From a halophilic archaeon (GTDB lineage Archaea > Halobacteriota > Halobacteria > Halobacteriales > Haladaptataceae): 64,000 nt of DNA. The notes below the pieces were generated by a model. The model ran no database searches, was not told where the DNA came from, and saw nothing but the letters and a program-made list of their open reading frames with translations. Numbering within the stretch: the first letter of the stretch is position 1; the number at the start of each line of letters is the position of its first letter. A program made the position numbers and the translations under genes. The stretch spans positions 1-64,000 of the forward strand of contig QNGA01000013.1 in the NCBI GenBank assembly GCA_003298465.1. The letters run 5' to 3'. Positions 24,862-34,197 of this stretch are shown piece by piece.

Positions 24862-25911
24862 TTACCGCCGACCGACGGCCGACTCAACGATCTTCTGCGG
24901 CGCGGTCAGGAACGCCTCGAAGAAGCCGGTTTTCTCGACGTCGTCCTCGTCGCGGAGGTACGAGCGGACGCGTTGACTAAGCAGTTCGACGGATCCTGCG
25001 AGCAGGACGATGAGGATGATGCAGGCCATCATCTCGGTGTAGTTGAACGTCTTGCGCTGGATGTCAAGTTCCAGGCCGAGACCGCCGGCCCCGATGAGTC
25101 CAAGGCTGATGGCGACTCGGACGTTGTGTTCGAGGTCGAACGCTATCCAGGCGATGAACTGCCGGAATACCTGGCTCAGCATGCCGAAGGAGACTATCTG
25201 GGGCTTGTTCGCGCCGGTACTCCGAATGCCCTCTATCGGGCCGTCCGCAATCTCCTCGAGTTCGTCGGTGAACAAGCGTCCGAGGTAGCCCGTCGTGTCA
25301 ATGACGATGGCGAGCGTCGCGGTGAACGGCGAGACGCCGCCGAGCGGGATGAGGATGAGCACCCACACCAGCGCGGGGATGGCGCGGATAAGGCTCATCG
25401 TAGCGCGGAAGAGGAAGTTGAACGGGTATGGGACGACGCGCTCGCTCGCCATCACGCCGAACAGGAGCGCTCCGGGCAGACCGAGCACCGTGCCTGCGAA
25501 TGCGATGGCCATCGTGACGAACGTGGCGCCCCAGACGATGTTGACGTCGCCGGCGAGCCAGCGTCCGTCATTGACCGTGAGGACGAGGTTCTGCTCGACG
25601 ATGAAGTTCCAGTACTGCATCACGTCGAGGAAAGGAATCCCGTAGTACGTCGTCGGCGGGAAGTACTCGGGGAGTGCCTCGAGGAAGAACGGAAACTGCG
25701 TGACCAGTTCGACCAGCGAGAACCCGACCGTGTTGAGACTGAAGTTGAGGAGGAGGGCGATGGCGACGACGCCCACGACAGTCCACAGGCGGCGAATCGT
25801 CTTCCGCCGCTTCATCTCGGTGAGTTTCCGCTCGACCGGCGAACTCCCGGTGTCGGCGAATCCGAAGTACTCGCGCAGATTCTCAGGCCCTGACGAGGAC
25901 TCAGAACTCAC
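24862..25911 (-). CDS. phnE: Phosphonate ABC transporter permease
   Basis: A 349-residue inner-membrane permease with about six helices. It has an N-terminal cytoplasmic extension and the ABC-permease EAA-type loop (DELEEIADGPIEGIRSTGAN) that contacts the ATPase, then LGLIGAGGLGLEL near the C-terminus, typical of PhnE. With PhnC and PhnD it imports phosphonates. The GTG start overlaps the phnC stop by 4 nt. Confidence 0.9.
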   Translation of the reverse strand: MSSESSSGPENLREYFGFADTGSSPVERKLTEMKRRKTIRRLWTVVGVVAIALLLNFSLNTVGFSLVELVTQFPFFLEALPEYFPPTTYYGIPFLDVMQYWNFIVEQNLVLTVNDGRWLAGDVNIVWGATFVTMAIAFAGTVLGLPGALLFGVMASERVVPYPFNFLFRATMSLIRAIPALVWVLILIPLGGVSPFTATLAIVIDTTGYLGRLFTDELEEIADGPIEGIRSTGANKPQIVSFGMLSQVFRQFIAWIAFDLEHNVRVAISLGLIGAGGLGLELDIQRKTFNYTEMMACIILIVLLAGSVELLSQRVRSYLRDEDDVEKTGFFEAFLTAPQKIVESAVGRR

Positions 25912-26693
25912 TGTTCCACCCTCGCTCGCTGTCGGGAAGCGGGCGCTTTCCCGGCGTGTTGCTCGGCGAGTCCGACCGTCTCGACGTCGCCGTAGAGGTC
26001 GTCTATCAGGTCGCCGGTGAGTTCGTCACTCCCGACGTCAAAGTGGAGACGACCGTCCCGCAACCCGATGAAGCGCTCGCCGAAGTGCGCGGCGATGTTG
26101 ACCTGGTGGAGACTCACAAGCGCGGTGACCTGATGGACACTCGCCGCCTTCTTCAGGTAGCCCATGACGCTCTCCGCGCTAGAGGGGTCGAGGCTGGCGA
26201 CCGGTTCGTCGGCAAGCACGAGCGCGGGGTTCTGGACGAGTGCGCGGGCGATGCCGACGCGCTGTTGCTGGCCCCCGCTCATCTCAGAGACGCGCTGGTG
26301 AGCCTCTGCGAGCAGGCCGACGGTCTCGAGCGCTTCGAGCGCCCGGAGTTTGTCCTGGTGGTCGTTCCACTGGAACACGCTGTTCAGGAGTGACGTCCGC
26401 TCGAGCGACCCGGTGAGCGCGTTGAGGTATGCCGAGACGCCGTCGACGAGGTTGTGCTGCTGGAATATCATGCCGATGGACGGCTTCGAACTGGATATCG
26501 GCTCGCCGTCGAGGTAGACGCCGCCGCTCGTCGGTTCGGTGAGGCCGTTGACACAGCGGAGCAACGTCGACTTGCCGGCGCCGGACTCCCCGAGGAGCAC
26601 GACAAATTCGTCTTCTATCTCGAACGAGACGTCACTGACCGCGGTCACGTCACCATATTCCTTGGAGAGGTTCTCTACAGTGAGTTTGCTCAT
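25908..26693 (-). CDS. phnC: Phosphonate ABC transporter ATPase
   Basis: A 261-residue ATPase with Walker A GESGAGKST, Q-loop IGMIFQQHNLVDG, signature MSGGQQQRVGIARAL, Walker B LVLADEPVASLDP and switch His SLHQVN. The insert between Q-loop and signature is family-typical (LTGSLERTSLLNSVF). It energises the importer formed by the adjacent PhnE, with PhnD delivering substrate. It lies 27 nt downstream of phnD. Confidence 0.93.
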   Translation of the reverse strand: MSKLTVENLSKEYGDVTAVSDVSFEIEDEFVVLLGESGAGKSTLLRCVNGLTEPTSGGVYLDGEPISSSKPSIGMIFQQHNLVDGVSAYLNALTGSLERTSLLNSVFQWNDHQDKLRALEALETVGLLAEAHQRVSEMSGGQQQRVGIARALVQNPALVLADEPVASLDPSSAESVMGYLKKAASVHQVTALVSLHQVNIAAHFGERFIGLRDGRLHFDVGSDELTGDLIDDLYGDVETVGLAEQHAGKAPASRQRARVEQ

Positions 26694-26720
26694 TGTTGCT
26701 AAAAGGATTATATTCGGCCG

Positions 26721-27746
26721 CTATCCGAGTTCGACGCCGAGGTCGTTGATCCGCTTGATGACAGGCTGGTACGCGTCCATCGATGTGTCCTTGAGCGTCG
26801 TGAACGGCAGCGTCTCGTCGTAGCCGTCCGGCTCGTACTGCTTCATGGTTTCCGCGTCGGCGTCCACGAGCGCCTGTCCGATCTTGTCCCTCATGTCGGA
26901 CTTCCAGCTCTTGCGCGCGTAGATAGGCTGTTTCGGAATGGGGAACGACCACCATATCGGCTTGAATATGGGGCTCTCGGATGCGGCTTCGTCGACGAAG
27001 GCGTCCTTCTGCTTGATACGGTCCGGAATGGAGCTGGATTCGACGTGCATCATGCCGTTCCCGCTCCAGGTACAGCAGGCGTCGGCCTCTTCGTTGGCCA
27101 GCATCTCGACCGCGTGCTTGTGGTTCGACCACGTCCCGTCGAAGTCGACCGGCTGACCCTGTGGAGCGTCGCCGACGTTGAGGCCCGCCTGCTTCAGCGT
27201 GTAGACCGCGAAGATGGAGCCGCTTGTCGAGAGCTTGTCGGCGAAGGCGACGTGCTTGCCCTTGAGGTCGGTCCGCTTCTCGATGCCCGACCCCACGTTG
27301 GTCAACATCATCGAGAAATAGAACGCGCTGCCGCCCGTCACCGCCGTCCCGTATACGTCCATGATGTCCGGGTTGGAGATGAGGGTGATGTCGTCCATCC
27401 CGATCTCCGCCTGCTCGCTCTTGAGCGCGGGGCGGATCGCCGAGTAGTCTTGGGGCACCCGGTACTCGATCTCGAGACCGTCTATCTCGCCCTCAAGGTA
27501 GTTCTGCATCGGCATGTAGGTGTTCCGCACGTCCGACGGGTTGTCGGGCGTCAGGAGGATGGTGACCGTCTCTTTGGACTCACTACTGCTGCCACCGAGG
27601 ACGCCCGAACAGCCCGAGAGGCCGGCAATGCCCGCCGTGGCCACCCCAGCACCGAGGAGGTAGCGCCGCCGACTGACCGCGTTCGTCTGCGTCGTCGATT
27701 CCGTGCTCTTGTTCCGTTCGTTCGGGGTTCGACCCGGGTTCGACAT
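26721..27746 (-). CDS. phnD: Phosphonate-binding lipoprotein of the ABC transporter
   Basis: A 341-residue solute-binding protein. The N-terminus has a Tat motif (SRRRYLLGAG) and a lipobox (GLSGC), so it is exported folded and lipid-anchored on the cell surface. The mature part matches the PhnD/PtxB family: VTILLTPDNPSDVRNTYMPM; LKGKHVAFADKLSTSGSIF; AVEMLANEEADACCTW. Binds phosphonates or phosphite for transfer to PhnE. First gene of the minus-strand operon, divergent from phnG across a 277-nt control region. Confidence 0.92.
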   Translation of the reverse strand: MSNPGRTPNERNKSTESTTQTNAVSRRRYLLGAGVATAGIAGLSGCSGVLGGSSSESKETVTILLTPDNPSDVRNTYMPMQNYLEGEIDGLEIEYRVPQDYSAIRPALKSEQAEIGMDDITLISNPDIMDVYGTAVTGGSAFYFSMMLTNVGSGIEKRTDLKGKHVAFADKLSTSGSIFAVYTLKQAGLNVGDAPQGQPVDFDGTWSNHKHAVEMLANEEADACCTWSGNGMMHVESSSIPDRIKQKDAFVDEAASESPIFKPIWWSFPIPKQPIYARKSWKSDMRDKIGQALVDADAETMKQYEPDGYDETLPFTTLKDTSMDAYQPVIKRINDLGVELG

Positions 27747-27999
27747 ACATGAGGGCAGAGTCAGGTCCTTCCGTTAACCGTTATCTGGGTATACTACGGT
27801 CAGTTCCGGGAGAGTCACCACACTCACCGTCCCGTCTGGCGTGATACGTGTTGTCCGAAGGTCCCTGAGACGACTGCGACCGTTCGCCCCGTCGGCTCTC
27901 GGCGTCCATACCCGTCCGGACGCCCACGCGTCGGCCGAACGTTCGACCCCGCGTCTCGCCTGCGAAAGGAGAGTACCCAGCGAACCATTATGCGGACGC

Positions 28000-28020
28000 T
28001 TCTGCCACAAATCGGCAGAA
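28000..28020. promoter_or_regulatory. Inverted repeat just before phnG
   Basis: TTCTGCC (28000-28006) and its exact complement GGCAGAA (28014-28020) are separated by 7 nt and end 3 nt before the phnG ATG. A dyad here overlaps the expected transcript start and could be an operator for the plus-strand C-P lyase operon. Confidence 0.4.
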
Positions 28021-28023
28021 CGC

Positions 28024-28467
28024 ATGGCCGATCCACACGACAGGTCAGACAGATTCGAGTTGATAGCAGCGTGCGACGGAAGCACGCTCGTCGGACTCGC
28101 AGAGGACCTACTAGACGGGGAGACGCCCGTCCGAATCCTCCAGCAACCGAAACCGCAACTCCTGATGCAGCAGGTCCGCGAGCCCGTCGAACGGCGGCCC
28201 TTCAACCATGGCGAGGTGCTCGTCACCGCCGCCGAGGTCGAGTTCGCCGACGAGCGCGGATTCGCGATGGTCGCCGGGAAGGCGGAGTCGAAGGCCGTCT
28301 CCGGGGCCATCGTCGACGCCGCCGTCGCGGCCGACCACGATGCCTCCGGCCGGATCTGCGAGACGCTCTCGTCCGCGGCGGCAGGGCGAGCGAACGCTCG
28401 GCGACGGCAGTGGAACGAGAGCCGGGCGACGACCGTCGCGTTCGAGACGATGGAGGACGAGGAATGA
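28024..28467 (+). CDS. phnG: C-P lyase subunit PhnG
   Basis: A 147-residue protein of the PhnG family, part of the PhnGHIJ core complex that converts alkylphosphonates after activation with ATP. Family features: RFELIAACDGSTLVGLAEDL; QQPKPQLLMQQVREPVERRP; FNHGEVLVTAAEVEF; and GYAMV-like GFAMVAGKAESKAV. Length is typical. First gene of the operon, overlapping phnH by 4 nt (ATGA). Confidence 0.92.
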   Translation: MADPHDRSDRFELIAACDGSTLVGLAEDLLDGETPVRILQQPKPQLLMQQVREPVERRPFNHGEVLVTAAEVEFADERGFAMVAGKAESKAVSGAIVDAAVAADHDASGRICETLSSAAAGRANARRRQWNESRATTVAFETMEDEE

Positions 28468-29093
28468 GGGCACTCTCCGTCGACCCCGTCGACGACACGC
28501 GGGACACCTTCCGCGCGCTCGTGGATGCGATGAGTCGCCCGGGGACCGTCGAGCGGACGCCGGTCGCCCCCGCCCACCACGCCGTCGCCGCGACGCTCGT
28601 CGATCACGAGGTGACGATGCACGGCGGCGACGACCGTCTCCGGACGGCGCTCGACTGGGAGAGCCGACACAGCGAGGCGGCCTTCGAGGAGGCCGATATC
28701 GTCTTCGTCGACGGCGATACCAGCGGCTGCGTTGTCGACGCGAAACGCGGCAGCCTCAAGGAGCCGAGCGACGGCGCGACCGTCGTCTACCGGGTCGACG
28801 CCCTCGTCGCACCGGACGAGACCGCTGTCTCCGACGACCCGGCTGACGGCCTCGACACCCGGGACGCCCAGACCGACGGTAACGACGCGCCCGAACTCGT
28901 GCTCTCACTCTCCGGTCCCGGGGTCCCCGGCAGCCGCCGGGTCGGCGTCCGGGGCCTCCCAGAAGACGAGGTCGAGGCAATTGCCGAAGCGCAGTCGGCC
29001 TACCCGCGCGGCGTGGACGTCTACCTCACCACCGACGACCGCCTCGTCGCGCTGCCGCGGTCGGTCGACGTCGCCGTCGAGGAGGTGGCGTAG
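28464..29093 (+). CDS. phnH: C-P lyase subunit PhnH
   Basis: A 209-residue PhnH with the family opening DTRDTFRALVDAMSRPGTV, a middle AAFEEADIVFVDGD, and the end GVPGSRRVGVRGLPEDEVE followed by SAYPRGVDVYLT. It is a non-catalytic structural subunit of the C-P lyase core. An acidic insertion (about residues 118-145) is in line with haloarchaeal adaptation. The stop is directly followed by the phnI ATG. Confidence 0.92.
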   Translation: MRALSVDPVDDTRDTFRALVDAMSRPGTVERTPVAPAHHAVAATLVDHEVTMHGGDDRLRTALDWESRHSEAAFEEADIVFVDGDTSGCVVDAKRGSLKEPSDGATVVYRVDALVAPDETAVSDDPADGLDTRDAQTDGNDAPELVLSLSGPGVPGSRRVGVRGLPEDEVEAIAEAQSAYPRGVDVYLTTDDRLVALPRSVDVAVEEVA

Positions 29094-30209
29094 ATGGGCT
29101 ACGTCGCCGTCAAGGCCGGTGAGGAAGTCGTCCGGCGAGCGGAAGAGCTGTTCGAGAAGCGCCGCGTCGAGGGCGATGCCGAACCGGTGAGTGTCGAGCA
29201 GGTCGACGAACAGTTCAGTCGGCTTGTTGGCCAGGTGATGAGCGAGGGTGGGCTCTACGCCCCGAAGCTGGCGGCGCGGGCCGTCAAGCAGGCGAAGGGC
29301 GACGCCGCCGAGGCAGCTTTCCTCCTGCGCGCCTACCGGTCGACGCTCGAACGCTTCGACGAGACGACGCCGGCTGACCCCGACGAGATGTTCGCCACGC
29401 GGCGCGTCTCGCCCGCATACAAGGACGTTCCAGGCGGCCAGATGCTCGGCGCGACGAAGGACTACACCCAGCGACTCGTCGACTTCGACTTCAACGAGGT
29501 CGACCCGACGGAAGAGTGGGATCTCGGCGACGAGGAACCGGAATCACTCCGCAACGTGATGGAGGTGCTCCGTGAGGAGGGACTCGTCGCTGACCCCGAA
29601 CCGGTCGACGACGAGGACCCCCACGACGCGACGCGTGACCCGGTGATGTTCCCGGCGTCGCGCGACGCGGTGCTCCAGGAACTCGCGCGCGGCGAGACCG
29701 GCGCGGTCACCGCGCTCGCGTACAGCGCGCTCCGGGGGTACGGCCAGGTCCACCCCACGCTCGGCGAGGTCCGGGTCGGAGAGCTTCCGGTCGCGATAGA
29801 ACATCCCTACACCGGCGACGACGTCACGGTGACGAGCGTTGAGGTGACCGAGTCCGAGAGCGTCGTCCCCGTGTACGAGAAGCGCGATGACCCGCAGTTC
29901 GCGTTCGGCTACGGCCTCGTGTTCGGTCGGAACGAGCGCAAGACCATCGGCATGACCATCCTCGACGCCTCCATCCAGCTCGACGGCGACGAACCGGCGG
30001 AGGACGCCGAGTTCGTCCTCGACACCGTGGACGGCATCGATTCCTTCGGCTTCATCGAACATCTCAAACTCCCCCACTACGTCACGTTCCAGAGCATCCT
30101 CGACCGCGTTCGCGCGCTCCGCGAGCGGCAGGGACTCGACGATGAGGGGACGGACGACGGCGCGGCCGAGACGACGGACGCGGAACCGGCGGTGAGCGAC
30201 GATGACTGA
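29094..30209 (+). CDS. phnI: C-P lyase subunit PhnI
   Basis: A 371-residue PhnI, the nucleosidase subunit that, with PhnGHL, joins the phosphonate to the C1 of ribose from ATP. It opens GYVAVKAGEEVVRRAEELFE, contains TRRVSPAYKDVPGGQMLGAT, QELARGETGAVTALAYSALR and the well-conserved FAFGYGLVFGRNERKTIGM. The last 25 residues are an acidic, disordered extension. Overlaps phnJ by 8 nt. Confidence 0.94.
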   Translation: MGYVAVKAGEEVVRRAEELFEKRRVEGDAEPVSVEQVDEQFSRLVGQVMSEGGLYAPKLAARAVKQAKGDAAEAAFLLRAYRSTLERFDETTPADPDEMFATRRVSPAYKDVPGGQMLGATKDYTQRLVDFDFNEVDPTEEWDLGDEEPESLRNVMEVLREEGLVADPEPVDDEDPHDATRDPVMFPASRDAVLQELARGETGAVTALAYSALRGYGQVHPTLGEVRVGELPVAIEHPYTGDDVTVTSVEVTESESVVPVYEKRDDPQFAFGYGLVFGRNERKTIGMTILDASIQLDGDEPAEDAEFVLDTVDGIDSFGFIEHLKLPHYVTFQSILDRVRALRERQGLDDEGTDDGAAETTDAEPAVSDDD

Positions 30210-31410
30210 CGAGACGACTTCTACAGTAACAGACGGATCGACACCGAGCGACGAACCGAGTGGCGAATCGACCCTGTCTGACGACGTGAGTGCGTCCACC
30301 GACGCGATCACGGCCGTCGACGCTACCGACAGGGCGGCCGCCGTCCACGAACCGACAGCGGTCAGCGACCTCCTGTCCGACGCGGACGCCGGCCTAGACG
30401 GGTACAACTACGCCTACCTCGACGAGCACACGAAACGCGAGGTTCGCCGAGGCGTCCTTAAGGCCGTCGCGCTGCCGGGCCACCAGGTGCCGTTCGCTTC
30501 CCGCGAGATGCCGCTGGCTCGCGGGTGGGGCACCGGCGGCATCCAAGTGTCGCTGTCGCTGCTCGGCCCCGGGGACACGTTCAAGGTCATCGACCAGGGA
30601 AGCGACGAGAGCGTCAACGCCGCGAACATCCGCCGACTCGCCGCGACGACGGCCGATGTGACGACGACGACGGACACGACCGCAGCGAGCATCGTCCAGA
30701 CGCGCCACCGCATCCCCGAGGAGGTCCTGACGGACGACCAGATCCTCGTCCTGCAGGTGCCGACGACCGACCCGCTCCGGCGTGTCGACGGCAGCGACGA
30801 CGCGAACCGCCGCCGGCACGCCCACAGGAACTACTCGAAGATGTGGGTCGCGCTGTACGAGAACGTCGTCGAGTGGGGTGAGATACAGATATCCGCGCGG
30901 TACCCCGCCATAGTGAATGACCGGTACCTGATGGACCCCTCGCCCATCCCGCGCTGGGACACGACGAAGCTGAACGACGCCGACTCACTGTTCCTCTTCG
31001 CTGCCGGGCGGGAGGCGCGTATCTACGCCGTGCCGCCGCACACCGAGGTCGAACCGCTCGCATTCGAGGACCGCTCGTTCCAGGTCGAGCGCTTCGACGG
31101 CGAGGCGTGCCACCGGTGTGGCTCGACCGACACCTACCTGACGGAGGTGACCGACGACGACAGCGTCACGCGCTACGCCTGCAACGACGCGTCCTTCTGC
31201 GAGAAGCGCGTCGACGACCCGGACCTGCCGAAGGACCACCACTGCGACGCGGACGACGTCGCGTGGGGCCCCGGGACGCCGGACCCACTCCTGACCGACG
31301 AGGACGCGGGAACGGTGACCGATAGGAACGTGGGAACGTCGAACCGCGACGATGCCGCGACCGACTCCGACGATGCGTCGGGCGCGACCGACGGGGGTGA
31401 CGACGCGTGA
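30202..31410 (+). CDS. phnJ: C-P lyase radical SAM enzyme PhnJ
   Basis: A 402-residue PhnJ, which cleaves the carbon-phosphorus bond with a 4Fe-4S cluster and S-adenosylmethionine. An acidic extension of about 60 residues precedes the core (DGYNYAYLDEHTKREVRRGV; QVPFASREMPLARGWGTGGI; HRIPEEVL). The cluster Cys residues read C-x2-C-x20-C-x5-C (CHRC ... CNDASFC), one residue shorter than the C-x2-C-x21-C-x5-C known from E. coli. A C-terminal acidic tail of about 55 residues follows. The N-terminal and C-terminal extensions look like haloarchaeal additions. Confidence 0.94.
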   Translation: MTDETTSTVTDGSTPSDEPSGESTLSDDVSASTDAITAVDATDRAAAVHEPTAVSDLLSDADAGLDGYNYAYLDEHTKREVRRGVLKAVALPGHQVPFASREMPLARGWGTGGIQVSLSLLGPGDTFKVIDQGSDESVNAANIRRLAATTADVTTTTDTTAASIVQTRHRIPEEVLTDDQILVLQVPTTDPLRRVDGSDDANRRRHAHRNYSKMWVALYENVVEWGEIQISARYPAIVNDRYLMDPSPIPRWDTTKLNDADSLFLFAAGREARIYAVPPHTEVEPLAFEDRSFQVERFDGEACHRCGSTDTYLTEVTDDDSVTRYACNDASFCEKRVDDPDLPKDHHCDADDVAWGPGTPDPLLTDEDAGTVTDRNVGTSNRDDAATDSDDASGATDGGDDA

Positions 31411-32234
31411 GCCTGCTCAACGCTGAAAACGTCACGCGGTTCTACGGCGACGCGCCGCCGTGCGGTCGGTGCGTCGACCTGACCGGCCCGGAGCACGGCC
31501 GGAACCGTTGTCCGGAGTGCGACACGGTCGTCGCCTGCGCCGACGTCGGCCTCGCCGTCGAACCGGGCGAGGTGCTCGGTATCGTCGGCGAGTCGGGATC
31601 CGGCAAGTCCAGCCTCGCGGAGATGCTAGCGCTCGACCTGTCGGCCACCGACGGCCACGTCAATTTCGCCCCTCACGACGGCGACCTGCTGGCCGCGAAC
31701 TACGAGGAGCGCGTTGACCTGCGCAACGAGCACGTCGGCATAGTCCATCAGCACGTCCGCGACGGCCTGAACCTGGAGTTCACGGGCGGCGGCAACGTCG
31801 CGGAGACGCTGCTGGCGGCCGGTTGCCGGAAATTCGAGAACGTCCGTGCCCGCGTTCGCAACCTGTTCGAGGAGACCGAGGTGCCGGTCGACCGGATGGA
31901 CGACCTGACAACAACCTACAGCGGCGGGATGCAGCGGCGAGTCCAGATAGCGAAGGCCATCGCTAACGACCCGGAACTCGTCATCCTCGACGAACCGACG
32001 ACCGGCTTGGACGTGAGCGTCCAGGCGCGCGTCCTCGACATGTTCCGGCGCATCCAGCGCGAGCAGGGGGTGGCGACCATCGTCGTCTCCCACGACCTCG
32101 GCGTCGTCCGTCTGCTTGCCGACCGGACCGCCGTCATGCGACACGGGCGCGTCATCGAGTCGGGACTCACGGACCGCGTCATGGAGGACCCGCAGCGTGA
32201 ATACACGCAGAAACTCATCAACTCTGTCATATGA
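31407..32234 (+). CDS. phnK: C-P lyase ATPase PhnK with a Cys-rich insert
   Basis: A 275-residue ABC-type ATPase that binds the C-P lyase core rather than a membrane transporter. Family motifs: GIVGESGSGKSSL, GIVHQHVRDGLN, YSGGMQRRVQIAKAI, VILDEPTTGLDVSVQARVLD, DLGVVRLLADR and ESGLTDRVMEDP. Between the first strand and the Walker A lies an insert with CGRC, CPEC and a further Cys (residues about 15-45), enough for a small zinc site. GTG start overlapping the phnJ stop. Confidence 0.92.
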   Translation: MSLLNAENVTRFYGDAPPCGRCVDLTGPEHGRNRCPECDTVVACADVGLAVEPGEVLGIVGESGSGKSSLAEMLALDLSATDGHVNFAPHDGDLLAANYEERVDLRNEHVGIVHQHVRDGLNLEFTGGGNVAETLLAAGCRKFENVRARVRNLFEETEVPVDRMDDLTTTYSGGMQRRVQIAKAIANDPELVILDEPTTGLDVSVQARVLDMFRRIQREQGVATIVVSHDLGVVRLLADRTAVMRHGRVIESGLTDRVMEDPQREYTQKLINSVI

Positions 32235-33019
32235 CCCTTCTAGAGATAGACGACCTGCGGAAGACGTTCCAGATGCACGTCGTCGGCGGGAAGCGCGTCG
32301 TCGGCCTCGACGGTGTCTCCCTCGACGTCGCGGACGGCGAGTTCCTCGCCGTCGTCGGCGAGTCCGGCAGCGGCAAGTCGTCGCTGCTGAAGTGCCTGTA
32401 CCGAACCTACCTGCCGTCCGGCGGCGCGGTGCGGTTCGAGAGCCGCGACGGCACTGTCGACCTCGCGTCCTGCTCGGAGCGACGACTGCTCGCGCTCCGC
32501 GACGCCGAGATCGGCTACGCGTCGCAATTCCTCGACGAGATTCCGCGCGTCCCCGCTGTGGACGTGGTGGCGCGCCCGCTCGTCGAGGACGGTATCGCCC
32601 AAGAGGAGGCGCGGTCGGTCGCCAGCGACCTGCTGACCGACCTGAACCTTCCCGAGGAGCTCCACGACGCGTACCCGGCGACGTTCAGCGGCGGGGAGCG
32701 CCAGCGGGTGAACCTAGCGCGCGCCGTCGCGCCGCGGCCACGACTCCTCCTGCTCGACGAACCGACTAGCGCGCTCGACCCAGAGACGAAGGCCGCCGCA
32801 ATCGACCTGCTCGACCGGTACCTCACGGACAAGACGACCGTCGTCGGCGTGTTCCACAACCGGAACGTGGTGGCCCGCATCGCCGACCGCGTCGCCGTCC
32901 TTGACGACGCCGCCCTTCAGCGGGTCGTTGACGTGGAGACGTACATCGCCGAGACCGCGTCGGAGAACGGGGACGACACTGACGACGCAGACGATGCCGA
33001 CCAGGAGGTGCGCGCATGA
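32231..33019 (+). CDS. phnL: C-P lyase ATPase PhnL
   Basis: A 262-residue ABC-type ATPase of the PhnL family, which works with PhnGHI in forming the ribosyl-triphosphate phosphonate. Motifs: VVGESGSGKSSLLKCLYRTY, IGYASQFLDEIPRV, FSGGERQRVNLARAV and LLLDEPTSALDPETK, with switch His GVFHNR. A short acidic tail ends the protein. It overlaps phnK and phnM by 4 nt each. Confidence 0.93.
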   Translation: MTLLEIDDLRKTFQMHVVGGKRVVGLDGVSLDVADGEFLAVVGESGSGKSSLLKCLYRTYLPSGGAVRFESRDGTVDLASCSERRLLALRDAEIGYASQFLDEIPRVPAVDVVARPLVEDGIAQEEARSVASDLLTDLNLPEELHDAYPATFSGGERQRVNLARAVAPRPRLLLLDEPTSALDPETKAAAIDLLDRYLTDKTTVVGVFHNRNVVARIADRVAVLDDAALQRVVDVETYIAETASENGDDTDDADDADQEVRA

Positions 33020-34197
33020 GTGAGTCGGCCGAGCGCGCCCGCGAGGACGCGACGACCTACGACGTGGTCGTCGAGGACGCGCGCGTCGTGACCCCCGACG
33101 AGGAGATCCGCGGGAGCGTCGCGGTGCGCGACGGCGATGTCGCCGCCGTCGAGGCCGGCACCGTCGACGCGGACGCCGACATTCGTGTCGACGCCGACGG
33201 CCGCGTCCTGATGCCCGGCATCGTTGACCTCCACGGCGACGACATCGAGAAACAACTCCACCCGCGGAGCAACGCCGACGTAGCGACGCCGATGGCACTG
33301 GCCGCCGCGGACCGCGCGAACGTCGCTGCCGGTATCACAACGAAGTTCCACGCCATCGCGTTCGAGGACTCGCCTGAGGAGAATCGCTCGCCAGAACTCG
33401 CCACGGACCTGGTCGACGCCGTCCACGCGAACGACTCGCTCATCGCGGACCACCGCATCCACGCTCGCTGCGAGATAACGGACGCGCCCTGCGTCGACGC
33501 GGTCGAAGCGGTGCTCGTCCGGGACGCCGCGACGCTCGTTTCGGTGATGAGCCACGTCCCCGGAAAGGGCCAGTTCCGCGACGTCGAGCGCTTCCGCGAG
33601 TACTACGAGAACGACGGCGATCGCTCCATCGAGGAGGCCGAGCGGCTCATCGAGGAGCGCACGAACCTCTCGGAAGAGACGCTGTCGGCGCGCGTCGACC
33701 GCATCGTCGACGCCGCCGACGACGCCGGCGTCGTCGTCGCCTCGCACGACGACGCGACGCCAGTCGAGGTCGAACGACTCGCCGACCGCGGCGTCGCCAT
33801 AAGCGAGTACCCAGTCACTATCGAAGCCGCGGAACGCGCCCGCGACCGGGGCATGACGACCGCCATGGGCGCGCCGAACCTCGTCCGCGGTGGGAGCCAG
33901 TGGGGAAACCTCTCGACGGCGGAAGCCATCGATGCCGGCGCTGCTGACGCGCTGCTGGCCGACTACCACCCGCCGTCTCTGCTCGCCGCGCCGTTCGTCG
34001 ACACCGGCGAACCGCTCTCGACCCGCGTCGCCCGGGTGACCGCGGCCCCCGCGGCGGCGGTCGGAATGACCGACCGCGGCCGCATCGAACCGGGGGCGCG
34101 GGCCGATCTCGTCTTGGTCGAACCGGACCCGACGCCGGTCGTCGAGCGTGCGTTTGTCGCGGGCGCGCCGGCCTACCGCGCGGAGGCCCCGCGATGA
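33016..34197 (+). CDS. phnM: Triphosphoribosyl phosphonate diphosphohydrolase PhnM
   Basis: A 393-residue amidohydrolase-superfamily enzyme that removes diphosphate from the phosphonate ribose triphosphate. It has an N-terminal composite domain (EDARVVTPDEEIRGSVAVRD), the metal motif MPGIVDLHGDDIEKQLHPR, MSHVPGKGQFRD, ASHDDATPVEVERLADRGV, and MGAPNLVRGGSQWGNLS near the active site. The end (GRIEPGARADLVLVEPD) is standard for the family. ATGA overlap with the next gene. Confidence 0.93.
   Translation: MSESAERAREDATTYDVVVEDARVVTPDEEIRGSVAVRDGDVAAVEAGTVDADADIRVDADGRVLMPGIVDLHGDDIEKQLHPRSNADVATPMALAAADRANVAAGITTKFHAIAFEDSPEENRSPELATDLVDAVHANDSLIADHRIHARCEITDAPCVDAVEAVLVRDAATLVSVMSHVPGKGQFRDVERFREYYENDGDRSIEEAERLIEERTNLSEETLSARVDRIVDAADDAGVVVASHDDATPVEVERLADRGVAISEYPVTIEAAERARDRGMTTAMGAPNLVRGGSQWGNLSTAEAIDAGAADALLADYHPPSLLAAPFVDTGEPLSTRVARVTAAPAAAVGMTDRGRIEPGARADLVLVEPDPTPVVERAFVAGAPAYRAEAPR

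Noticed and set aside
24022..25893. Plus-strand frame of 623 codons over the phnE and transferase genes
   Set aside because: Mirror-frame effect of GC-rich coding DNA; the minus strand encodes recognisable phosphonate genes over the same stretch.
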